Assembly (NCBI GenBank): GCA_022496205.1
Contig: WTXD01000057.1
Coordinates: 100,889 to 164,888 of the forward strand
Reading direction: 5' to 3'
Length of the DNA: 64,000 nucleotides
Origin: Gloeopeniophorella convolvens
Lineage: Eukaryota > Basidiomycota > Agaricomycetes > Russulales
Shown here: positions 34,442 to 44,716 of the stretch, one piece after another
Numbering within the stretch: position 1 is the first letter of the stretch
Layout of the letters: each line of letters opens with the position of its first letter
Translations under genes and position numbers: made by a program
The notes under the pieces: generated by a model
Database searches by the model: none
What the model saw: only the letters and a program-made list of their open reading frames with translations
What the model was told of the DNA's origin: nothing

Positions 34442-37048
34442 TTATGCGAAGAGCCCGACGACGACGGCCTGCATCTTGCCATCGCGGATCGCCTGCGACA
34501 AACGAACAAGACATCAGCTCCATGCCCCACATCCACGCGCTCCGAAACGACGCACCTCATGGATCAGCGACACGTTCTGCCCGATCGTCACGTCCTCCAC
34601 GCCGAGCCCGTGCGCGAACACGCTCTCGTTCTCCGAGCCATGCATGCGGATGCCGAGCGTGACGCGCACGAACTCGTACACCGCGCGCGTGCGGTTGAGG
34701 TACTTGCTCGCGGGCGCCGCGCCGCGCGCACCAGAGAGGAACTCCTTGCGCAGGCGGACGAGCAGGTCCGTGGCCCGGCCCGCGACGCCGCGGCGGTAAG
34801 CGGGGAGCGCGCCGAGCGCCGCAGGTCCGCGCCGTCGGCGGTGAAGCAGTCGACGAGCACGGCGGTCGACGCGCCGGCGACCTTGGCCATGCGCGGCTCG
34901 GCGTCCATCGTCGTGGTCGCGTCGAGCGTACTGTAGATGCTCTTGAGCACGGCGCGCACGACGGTGGCGTCGATCTTCGTGCCGAAGTGCGTCGCCAGCT
35001 CCTCCTCGATGATCGGGATAAGTTCGCGGTTGAACTCAGCCTGCATCGCGCGGATGTCGAAGGCCTGGCAGAGCAGGTAGAGGTAGCTTGATGTGAGCAT
35101 CGAGAGCACCTCGAGCGAGTTGATCGTTGCGCGGGCCGAGATCAGCGCGAGCGAGCTAAAATGAGAACGTCAGCACCGCTCACACGCTAGATTGAGGCGG
35201 ACACTCACTTGACGGCTTGATTGTGCATCTCTGCGGACTGGATGTGCGTGGAAACGGGGTTGGCAAGATAGCCGAGCTCGCCGACGTAGGCAGCAACGGC
35301 AATGTCGATGCCCTTGCCGTGGTAGTTAAGCGACGGGTCGCTGGCAGCGAGCGACGGAGGCAGGCCGCGGTTCATTGCAGGGTTGACCAACTCAGTTGAC
35401 TGAGCAAAGAGAAGCTTGCCAATGTGGTGCAGGGCAAGACGCGTCTTCTCCATGGCGTTTGTTACGGCCATGGCCTGGAAGTTGCCACCGTGGTGGACCT
35501 CTCCGGTCTCCGCGTCGACAAGCGGGTTGTCAGTAGCTAGCAAGGCACGCGTGAGCCGCCGTCACCGCAAAACAAAGTTTCGGGTGAACGTACTCGAGTT
35601 GCACTCGATCGTGATCGTGTTGAGCGCTGAAAGAACGTCCTCAATTTGGGGACCAAGGAATTGCGGCGCAGTCCGCAGTGGGTACCGGTCCTGGCGCAGC
35701 TCGCCCTGGTCCTGGTCGATGGTAACTTCCTTTTCATCGCCAACGGCGAACTCGCTGTCTTGGAGAAGATCCCAGATGGTGCGCGCTGCTTCCATCTGTC
35801 GCGTCGGCCTGTGAGCAAACCTATCATGATGATCCCTCTGAAACACACACCTGTCCGGGGTGGGGCCGCGCGACATCGTGGATGAACGGCGCGTAATTGC
35901 CGCGGACGCCGAGCAGGGCCTCGGTTCCCATCGCAGTGCATATCTGCGCCAGCAACGCCAGATGGACGGCGTCATTGAGTGCCAAACCAGCGACAGACGC
36001 TGAGAATGCGGTGCCGTTAAGGATGCCGAGGTGTTCCTTCGCGCCCAGGGTGATGGGCTCAATTTCGTGCTTGGCGAGCGCTTCACGCGATGAGATGATG
36101 TTACGGGCACCAAATACAGATGGCCCGTCAAAGACTCTGATTGACGGGTTCCCAATGAGCGTGCCGGCCACGTACGACAGGGGCGACAGGTCTGCGAATC
36201 CATTTAGCTTATTTGCGCTCCTGACAGGACTGAAGTCCACGTACCTCCCGAAGCAGAGATGCTCCCACGCAGAGGCACGAGAGGCGTAATGTTGGCGCGG
36301 AGAAGGGCCGCCATCTTCTCAATGAGTTCCCACCGGACTCCAGAGTGGCCACGAATCAAGGAGTTGATGCGAACAAGCATAGCTCCTCGCACCCATGATT
36401 CCGGCATGCTTGTAGAAGCAAGCGGATCGAGCAGAGGCAGTGAAGGAAGCGCGTTCGTCGATGAAGGAAGAATACCGGAATGCTGATGCTGCAATAGTGC
36501 GCTGCCGAGTGCCAGGGTGTTCGCAGTGCGAGTATCAGCTACGAAGTGATGATCAACAAGAAGCCCGAGAAGCAAGCTCTGCCAGAAGCACTAACCACTG
36601 CCGCCAAAACCGGTGCTGACACCGTATACACTCTTCGAGGCCTCGACCTTGCCAACGATGACGTCGCGAGACTTTTGAATGCGCGTCTTGACCTCGACTG
36701 AGCCGTTCAAGACTACCTGCGCATTGTGCCGGGCAGCTGCGGTCAACGCGGGGATGGAGAGTGCGTGACCATCAACGACGATGGCCTTGCCACTTCTGCC
36801 GTTGATAATTGATCAACTACAGTATGATGGACATAGAGATATGGAACGTACTTGTAACCTTCGAGCTCGTGAAATTGCTCGACGAACCTGGACAGCAGGT
36901 TCGACGGGCCAGGCTTGGGCGATGCCCCTGCTGAGGCCGATGGGCTAGTAACGAAGAGGACGGTGTCCTTAGCAGGCGCGGGTTGGGCCACAGGGTCTGC
37001 GGCTCTGTGAAAGCCGTTTACGCGGGGCTCGGTAGAGAGGATGGTCAT
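34442..37048 (-). CDS. PAL2: Phenylalanine ammonia-lyase, tandem copy 2 (one frame break)
   Basis: Second PAL with the same fold and reaction as copy 1 and closer to the fungal consensus. The start [18 protein letters not shown] at 37048 leads to [50 protein letters not shown], selectivity segment [10 protein letters not shown] (fungal PAL/TAL HQ pair intact), [40 protein letters not shown] (MIO triad Ala-Ser-Gly; the intron splits the next Asp codon as in copy 1), [60 protein letters not shown] and the end [16 protein letters not shown] (TAA at 34444-34442). A single base is missing near 34819-34824, so DGADL is followed by [14 protein letters not shown] in the next frame. Otherwise intact. 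The tandem position next to copy 1 indicates local duplication. Confidence 0.9.
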
Positions 37049-37119
37049 GGTGCAGGTGATAGGCAGGCAGGGGGCAGACAGGCTGGGGGTATGGCGACCA
37101 CATGGTGGTCTGGGAGGTG

Positions 37120-37126
37120 TTATATA
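37120..37126 (-). promoter_or_regulatory. TATA box of PAL2
   Basis: The minus strand reads GCTATATAACACC, a good TATA box about 72 bases upstream of the ATG at 37048. This is the clearest core promoter in the window. Confidence 0.6.
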
Positions 37127-40100
37127 GCGTGCGAGGTAGCGGCACGATCTGCTGGCACGATGAACGCATAACTATATCATTTGTTTTGCAAAAAACGTAA
37201 GGCGAGAGGCGGCACGCCGAGGTTGTGGACCTTGGCCTACATGATGGTTTGAGTTAGAAGCCCAGCGGGATGACGATACGCTGTTTCCTCCCGCGCACCG
37301 CCCGCTCGGCGCGCCGCAGAGATCCGTCCGGCGCAGAACCCATATTATCGCCATAGATCCGGCCGTCCCCATCCGACCGTCCCCCTCTCTCCATCCTTCT
37401 CACAAGGTCTTCGACCTTGCGCACCCCCATAAAGGCCCACGCACCCTCCACTCTCTCCGACCTTACATAACCTGTTTTTTTTTGTCAACAATATCTCATC
37501 AGAACGTCGGAATGGAGCACCATGCGCCAGCCACCCCGGCCGTACCCCGGCCCACCGGCGACGTATATGGACATTGTGCTTGACTACATAATATCCTTAG
37601 CCGGCGGAACAGGAATTAGGTTGGGCTCGCGGCAGCAGTGCTCTTCACCTCATCAGGTCCGCATGTTCTGTTCTAACAACGCCCTACGCACACTGGAACG
37701 CACAAGGCGGTGCAGGCCACCTGTGCAACCTATAACAAACATCCGTTGCCATCGCGTGCCTTGGATCAACCGCGGCCAAACCTCTTTCGTGTGGTGGGTG
37801 TTCCATTAAACACGCTCGACACCCGCATGCACCACCGCTTCACTAGCGCATTCCCAGACTTGGCGCAAGTTTCTTCTCATGCTAAACTCCCCCGTTGACA
37901 GCCGTTTATCCACAGCTAGAGCGGGCTCCTGTCGTCCATTCATCGCGCACTTGCATTGTCCCACGTCATTCTTCACGAGCGCTTGTGCGCGTCTCAGAAG
38001 TTCCCGGTGAAACACGTCCCTCGTCGTGGTGCCGACTTGCTCGACGCATGTCCGTTTGAGCGAAGCCCCTGGTGCTGTAAGTTTCACAACAAGCAGTGCA
38101 GCGCCCCTTGTCGATCCCGCACGGGCTTCATTTAGCAGGAACCCGCCCCATAAACTGTATGTCGTCGGCGCGAGGGCGGTGATTGATGGATATCGATGTT
38201 GGGGATGACTGTGTTTGCGCATTGCTGGCATGTCCATGTGTGTGCCGGACAAGCGCCGACATATGTGTTTCGTTGTATCATTTTGACGCCCAATGTTACA
38301 CCCGCGGTGCTGCAGTGCTGTACGACGTCTTCGTTATTTGATGCGGCGTACGGCGTACACCATACGTGGGTATACTAAAGGCCTTCCCAGCCACTCGTGG
38401 ATGAATCTATACCTGCTCTATATCTGACTCTACTGATGAATTAGCAGAAGACGGTCATTCCTTCCCGGCCCGCATCTCCCAAAGCGTAGACCTGTTTATT
38501 TTCCGCGCGAGCGCTATTGTCAATCACACTGTGTCTGGTCAAGTCCGAAAGCCCAAGTTTTTCATAAATCACTGAGGGTGGCGGCGTCTGCCATAACAAG
38601 GGGGGTTCTATACCTTCCGTCTCCCATGAAAAAAAACGCTAAATTAGCTGCCTTCAATGGGCACCATAAGCCGGCCGAGCCTTATCAGCGGTGGGGTCTT
38701 CTTAGGCAGTGGAAGGCAGCCGGGCCATGGCATACAGGCTACATTAAATCGTCGGGCCGGCTATGTCCACTACTCCTCCGACTCGTTTTGCAGTTATTAT
38801 CCCTACTGCGTGCGCCACCAATAATCAAAGGAGGATCCACCTCCAGGTGTGCATACGCCGGTGCGTCGCTCCTCCCCGACACCCGCAACGCGATGCCCAG
38901 GGAGCGACACCGCGCCGGCAATATAGCATATCGTGCCAGGCCAAGGTACGCGCCGTATCGGCCCGTATGAAACGGCTGGCCTCCGAGTTCGGAGGCATCC
39001 CGCGGCGAACGGAGGTGTCGATCCTGTGGCTTTGTTCGCGAGGGCAACATTACCGGTCGCACTGAGCACGCACGCTGGAGCACACTGGGGCGAGGGACAA
39101 GGCGAGGCATGCAGCAGAGTTTAGCTCTGCCAATGATCGACTTGGGGAGCTCGAGCTCCGTGATGCATGACTCATGGAGTCGCGCCAATCCCGGCCAATT
39201 CATTTGTTTGCGCGTGTTGTGCACACCGGAGCGCGCGCCAGATTATATCACGCAAGAGGAGCGAGTTGGTGTAAGGTTACCCCAGCGAGCATAAGTCACA
39301 CACACACACGTATGTATTGTGCGAGATTGTGCGTTGGGTTTGCCGAGTAGGCTTCGCCGACGCATTACAAAGTCAGAGCGGAGTATCCTGCTCAGGGACT
39401 CCGGCGCGCGCCCCCCTGCGCCATCGCCGGCGGCCTATCGTCGCGAATCCGCAGGTGCAGATACAGGAACGATCGCGCTTCAATTGAAGAACGTTCGTGC
39501 GTGCCGTGGCCGCACGCACTAGCATGAGAAACCGCGGTTTACTAATCGCGTCCTGCGCTTGCGCCTGCCCGTGCGGGGCTCCTCGCAAGCGCATCGGAAC
39601 TCGCGAAGTGCGCCGCATGTCTTGCTTGGTGAGAACAGCGCGGAGCAGCGCAGCCAGGACGGCCGACCCGCGTTGCACACCGCGATGCCCGATTTGTCTT
39701 ATCCAGCAGCGCGCGCGCACGGATCTTCAATCCAGCAGCCCTGGCAACCGCGCATCCTATCAGCACGCACGCGCACGAAGCACGATCGCACCAGAGGGCC
39801 CAGCCCCGCGCGCTGCGTCCTGGCGCGTCCGGGACCCCGCCCTCCGGCGCGGCGCGATCTCGTACCTAACGTGCCCCCGCGCTGGCCCACCTCGGACGGA
39901 TCTTGCGTTGATGGGTGCGCGTGCACGGCGGGGCACCCTTCGGATGAGGTCATGTCCGTGGCGTGACCTGCGCTATGCTTCTGCAACCGCGAACGGGACG
40001 TAAAATCAGAAGAAACAAGGGTGAAGACGCGGGCAATTATCGCGCGCCGACTGAGCGTGCGTGCGCGGATCCAACGAGTGCGAATTTATCCTCAGGCGGC

Positions 40101-40968
40101 GCGCGCCGCACTGAGCTCGGGGGATGGATTGGTCTTTTGTCCTTCACGGAGAGACAGCAGCAGATTACCCAAGCAATCGGAGGGGCTCGCGCCGTGGCGG
40201 CACTTTCGTTGCTCTTTTCTGTTCGTACCATGCAGGGCAGGGCACTCCCCACCACCATCACTGGGGTGATAGCGCGCGCGCCTCGGATCTGCGGGGCTGT
40301 CAAGGTAAAGCAGGACCGAGCTGACGGTGCACCTGACGTGCGTGTCCGTTCGTGCTCGCCATCAACATCACTCCGATGCGCACCAGCGCCTTGTGCCGGG
40401 TGCGGGTCGACTCGGGTACGTTTAGGGTAGAGAAGATACCTGTACAGTCGCGCTCGCGACGCGGTTATTGGCTGATACGCAGGCGCCGATAGGTGATAGG
40501 TGATGAGGGCGGCCTCCGACGACGGCTGTATGTCCGACACTGCAACGCCGCTGTAGATACGGCACAGAGGGTAAATCCCACAGGCGCGAGCCCCAAAGAT
40601 AACGGCGAAGGGGAGCGTGCAGTGGCTGGGAAGGTAGATGTGACGCGTTCTGGGCCGCAGCGGACCCATGCGAAGTCCATCGTGGGGCTTCTTCTGGTGT
40701 CCTGGTGTAACCTAAACCTCCGATGCTTCTTGTGGTCATTTTCAAAGACAGCCTGACGCCCAACGTCAAGGAAAATGTGTAGAGAACATTAGATCCGGTG
40801 CGTGACGTATACTGATACAAGACTATTCTGAGAGGGGTGAGTGTTACCATTTATGAAAGCTCGGAGAATACATACTTTGGACGATACAAACAGATCTATC
40901 AGTCGAACTTCAGAAACCAAGTTCCGTCTCGTTGCTCCAAATGGCGACATACGGGCGTCAGGATTTCT
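37127..40968. other. 3.8-kb stretch without recognisable genes
   Basis: From the PAL2 promoter to the 3' end of FCF1. Open frames are short and overlapping and show no conserved motif on either strand. It holds a short CA run (39297-39309), a T-run near 37473 and GC-rich tracts near 39550-39900. No terminal repeats, transposase or reverse-transcriptase motifs were seen. It could hold non-coding transcripts or decayed elements. Confidence 0.5.
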
Positions 40969-41824
40969 CTATACTGGAGCACCTTGGTCTGGAAGACGTT
41001 CGATGGCGTATCGTCTCCGAACGATGTACATGAGGGGGACGCCTGGAACCTTGCGTATGCGTCGGCGTAGCTCACGATCGCAAGTAGCGACTATGAAGCA
41101 GCGGTTGGCAGTAACACGCTGCACGAGGCAGTCATCGGCATATGTTCCGGTATGCGAGCAAAGAAGACGTTCGAATCTTGGATCACGGGCTACGCTGAGT
41201 GGAGGATTAGCAGTCAACCTCAATATAGGCTGGATAGACCAATGCGTACCTCAGGGCCAGGCGATAGCGCGGTCCGAGTTTCTCAAGCTCAGCCATGACG
41301 CAGTCTGTAACGCACGGGATGCCTAGATGTCAAGTGTCAGGAGGGCGCTAAGAGATAGCCGCGAGACATTCACATTTGGCATATAAGCAGTCCATCATCC
41401 CGCTCACGAGCTCTAGCTTGTTCTGCAGGCTGAAGTTGATAAAATTGGTATCGATGAGGACCCGGTATGGTGGAACAAGAGCTGTGTTGTGCGCCAGGAA
41501 AAGCGATGAAGCAACTGGGGTCCTGAGTGGAAGTCAGGAAAGCGCGATCAATCGAGAGTAGTTGGACGTACACGCGACGAACAGCCTTTTCCTTCTCTTC
41601 CTCCTCCTTCTTTTTCTGCTTCAGTTGGTTCTCTTTTCTGCTCGTATGACGCCGCATTAGCAATGTCGTCCGGCGACACATAGAGCTTAGAATCTGCTAA
41701 CGCACAATCGGATGTCATTGGGATTGAGCATGCGCTTCACAGCGGCAAATTTTCTCGTCTTCTTTGCTTTACCCTGCGCATTGAGTGAGTGCTATTCAAT
41801 ATGCGGTCGAGAGGAGCTTACCAT
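40969..41824 (-). CDS. FCF1: rRNA-processing PIN-domain protein FCF1 (UTP24)
   Basis: Nucleolar SSU-processome endonuclease needed for early 18S pre-rRNA cleavages (sites A1/A2 in yeast). The first coding exon appears to be only the ATG (41824-41822), followed directly by gtaagc; the next exon continues [20 protein letters not shown]. Then come a charged helix ([19 protein letters not shown]), [40 protein letters not shown] (PIN-domain Asp in LIDTNF), [20 protein letters not shown] (second acidic cluster), [33 protein letters not shown] and the end [20 protein letters not shown]. Five to six exons with short introns. This recognition rests on near-complete motif agreement with FCF1 across species. 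The reading frame looks intact. Confidence 0.93.
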
Positions 41825-42185
41825 GATCACGGTCGGCTGTGTACTGAGATGAACAAAGAGGCAGACTCGCAGACACCGTCATCAGCAAAAGTCCGGAACG
41901 ACGGCCGGCCCTTCCGGGGATTTCCGAAACGGTCCGACGGTGGACCGGGGGTATACTGCCATATAGGGCTATGGAGCGATTCGGCACCGGCATGGTTCGG
42001 GACATCCGGATTTGCCAGTCCCGTCGGATCAAGGACAGGCCTTTGCAATATTGAGCGTGCGTCCGGTGCCAATTGGCAAGGACCCACCTAGGTAAGATTG
42101 AGATTGGCAAGCTTCATGGTATATAAGATGAACCTTGTAGCAAATTATAATTGTGTTGTGTGGGGATCAGTCGCGCACTAGAACA
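41825..42185. other. Upstream region of FCF1, nothing recognised
   Basis: 5' flank of FCF1 and possible 3' flank of the hypothetical gene at 42186. No element identified. Confidence 0.5.
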
Positions 42186-42815
42186 TTAGAGAAGTGTATT
42201 TTGATAGTATTGATAGGCACCTAAGCCGACTGCGTGAGCATACAGATCATCGTGAGCATCCATATCGTCGTCGTCGTCCTCATCGTCACTATTGCCCTCG
42301 GCACCGTCATCGCGGGCTTCACTCTCTCCCACCCCCTCGCGCTCGCCTTCATCTGAGTCTGAGTCCCCTCCTTCAACTTCAACCCAGTCTTCATCTGCAA
42401 GCTCCTCGTCGTCGGCAGCACCGTTTGATCGGAAGTGCGGAGGAGCGTCGGCGCACGCGTTGGAGGCGGGCGTACTGTGCGCGCAGTGACGTAGTGGCGA
42501 GGCAACAGCAGCGGTGTGCACCGGGATGTGGCTGCCGCAATTCGATTTCGAATGGGAGACGGGGCTGCTGCCTCCGTCCGGTTCGATGTAGCCGTGCTCG
42601 TCAAAGCACAGTGACATAAAAATTGGGGGAATGACGCCGCGCCCGTCAGAGCGCGGCGGTGACTTGGGGCGGCGCGCGTCGCCGCCTGCGGTTGTTAAGG
42701 TGGTACCGCGCGCACTAGGGCACGGCGGTGGGGCTGGCGGGTCGGGCGCGAAGTCGGCGCTGTCCGTGGTCGAGAAAGTAGGGCCACATTCAGCCGAGCG
42801 CGGCGTTGTCGTCAT
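42186..42815 (-). CDS. Hypothetical disordered protein with acidic C-terminus
   Basis: An open frame from the ATG at 42815 (MTTTPRSAECGPTFS) to a stop at 42186. Low-complexity Pro/Ser/Ala N-terminus, a short CFDEHGYIEPDG segment, then a strongly acidic tail (DDEELADEDWVEVEGGDSDS; DDEDDDDDMDAHDDLYAHA). The same frame continues open upstream to about 42995, where a stop occurs, so an upstream exon is possible. A related string (LFNEHGFALQAG) lies on the same strand near 43098. No family recognised. The acidic, Asp-rich end favours a real gene over chance. Confidence 0.4.
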   Translation of the reverse strand: MTTTPRSAECGPTFSTTDSADFAPDPPAPPPCPSARGTTLTTAGGDARRPKSPPRSDGRGVIPPIFMSLCFDEHGYIEPDGGSSPVSHSKSNCGSHIPVHTAAVASPLRHCAHSTPASNACADAPPHFRSNGAADDEELADEDWVEVEGGDSDSDEGEREGVGESEARDDGAEGNSDDEDDDDDMDAHDDLYAHAVGLGAYQYYQNTLL

Positions 42816-44716
42816 GGAGTGCACGTTAACGAGCTCCGCTGAGGCCTCGCTGTGCGGTGCGATCCGCGACGTGGCGGTTGCGGGGCGTGCATTCACGCGC
42901 CAGTTCCTGTCCGCGCCGGCGCGGGACGTCAGCGGCGTGAGGAGGGTCGTGATGAGTGGCCGTGCCGGCCAGGACACGGTGGCGTCAGGGTGCAGCGGAC
43001 GTCAGCGCGTGGGGGAGCGCCATGCGCGTGGAGGTGAGGTGCCGGGGGTGCGGGCGCGAAACGAGGACGGGTATGCCGCCCCGGCCTGGAGAGCGAAGCC
43101 GTGCTCGTTAAAGAGCGGCGTTTGTGGCGCAACGCCAGACAGCGCGCGTGTCGAAGTCGGGTGAGCCGCGCTCCGTCGAGCACGGCGACGCGAACAGGGG
43201 CGCACGCACCTCCATGCGGTGTGTACCGACCGTGTGCAGGTGGGTGCGTGAGACCGAGCACCTCGAGCTCGATGTGCGGCGGTGCCTGCGTCCGGGGCAC
43301 AACTTACATGTTTCGGCCTACGACTAGTGCACAAGTCGACTCCCACGTGATATTGGTAACCGGTAACCGATTCCGGTCCCGGCCGGAACCGGAGGGTACG
43401 ACGCGCGTCGCCCTGCTTCGTCCCATCAAACTACTCTTGTTCCCGTCCCTCCACCACTTTGGTCTCTTCTCTCTCGCTGACCCCCTTAGGTCACTGGATG
43501 ATCTTGGTCACTCCCTAGCCTCTTGGACACTGGCTCCCCAACCTGCTCTAGCCAACCTGATTCCCCTTTTGATGTCTCTGTATCTCCAGCTTGCTAAGGC
43601 TTTTACCACCATTATGCCTGCTCCTACCTGCCTCATAACTTATCGCTTGTGCTGTGCCTGCTACTTGTAACCAGTGATGGAATCCGGATTTCTGGATGGT
43701 GTGAGGGAGTCTAGCATATGAGTATCGGTGGGACCTCACCGCCACTGCTGTTCCCTGTCTGCATTCCCCTGTGACAGACCCGAACCATGTGATCCCTCGC
43801 CACAATCATCACCACAAAACTGTGCCTCGTCTTGCTTGTGGGCATTGCACACCCTCGCCGCTGCCGGTGCTCCCCGCATCAACCCTGTGCCTCGTTCATG
43901 CGAATGTAGTCAACATCTCCACACACAGGTGCGTTGTACCCGCTGTCCTCACCACCAACCCCGCTAACGTGCCGCAGCTGGGAAATCAGCATGCTCGCCA
44001 AGGCGCTGACCAAGCTTGAGTGGGGCACGCTCAGCATGTTCGTGCCAGGCACGGTGTTGCTGCCGGCGTGGCTCGCGTGGGGCGAGGTGGAGGATGTGCT
44101 CGAGAGTGCTGAACGGTGCGTGCGGATCTATGCTGCTGCTCGTGCGTAGTGGATCCATTGTGACAGGTTGGCCTTGTTGCTGCATGCGGTGCGGGCAAAG
44201 ACTGATGTGTGCAGATAACCGTGCGCTGCCACAGCCAGACCCAACATTAGCTATAGCCTGTACCAGAGCTGATATGAGAATATAATACAATCATTGCTGC
44301 CATGAGAATTATAAACTTGATCCTCACTGCCATGAGAATGATAAGTCCTGTCCCAGCTGCCATGAAACTTATCATCGGATGGCCAAAATGAGGCAACACT
44401 TGGCAATCCATTTTCGAATCGCCGGGGTTACGAGGAGCCTTTTTCAGATTCTTGGGAATTTCCCCCATATATTGCAATATATGTACATATATTGTTTTCG
44501 GTCTTTTGCTGATGGTTGTGGCTGGTTGTGTCACATGTCACAATACGCAGATGCACGTGGTTTGTGACGTTCATGTGACACTGTGGCTGGATGAAGATCA
44601 AGTGACAAGACCTCGCGAGACTCGAATTCGCCGCCGCAACCCGACACTTGTTCTCCCGCTTGCCTTTTCTCCCCCTCCTCCTCCTGGATCCCTCACGGGC
44701 CACACAAAATACTGCC
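42816..44716. other. Mostly non-coding; possible upstream exons of the 42.2-kb hypothetical
   Basis: 42816-43350 is very GC-rich with open frames on both strands and no family motif. 43350-44650 is less GC-rich and has pyrimidine-rich stretches (43430-43500). A triple 30-bp repeat near 44297 is listed separately. The last part should hold the promoter of the gene starting at 44717. Confidence 0.4.
44297..44386. repeat. Three tandem 30-bp imperfect repeats
   Basis: The string ctgccatgagaa / ctgccatgagaa / ctgccatgaaac begins at 44297, 44327 and 44357, exactly 30 bases apart, each followed by an A/T-rich stretch (tataaac, gataagt, ttatcat). It lies about 330 bases upstream of the ATG at 44717. 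Confidence 0.75.

Noticed and set aside
39297..39309. CA dinucleotide run as a possible functional repeat
   Set aside because: Only six and a half units; ordinary microsatellite background.
37127..40968. Possible transposable element in the gene-poor stretch
   Set aside because: I saw no terminal inverted or long direct repeats, no target-site duplication, and no transposase, integrase or reverse-transcriptase motif.
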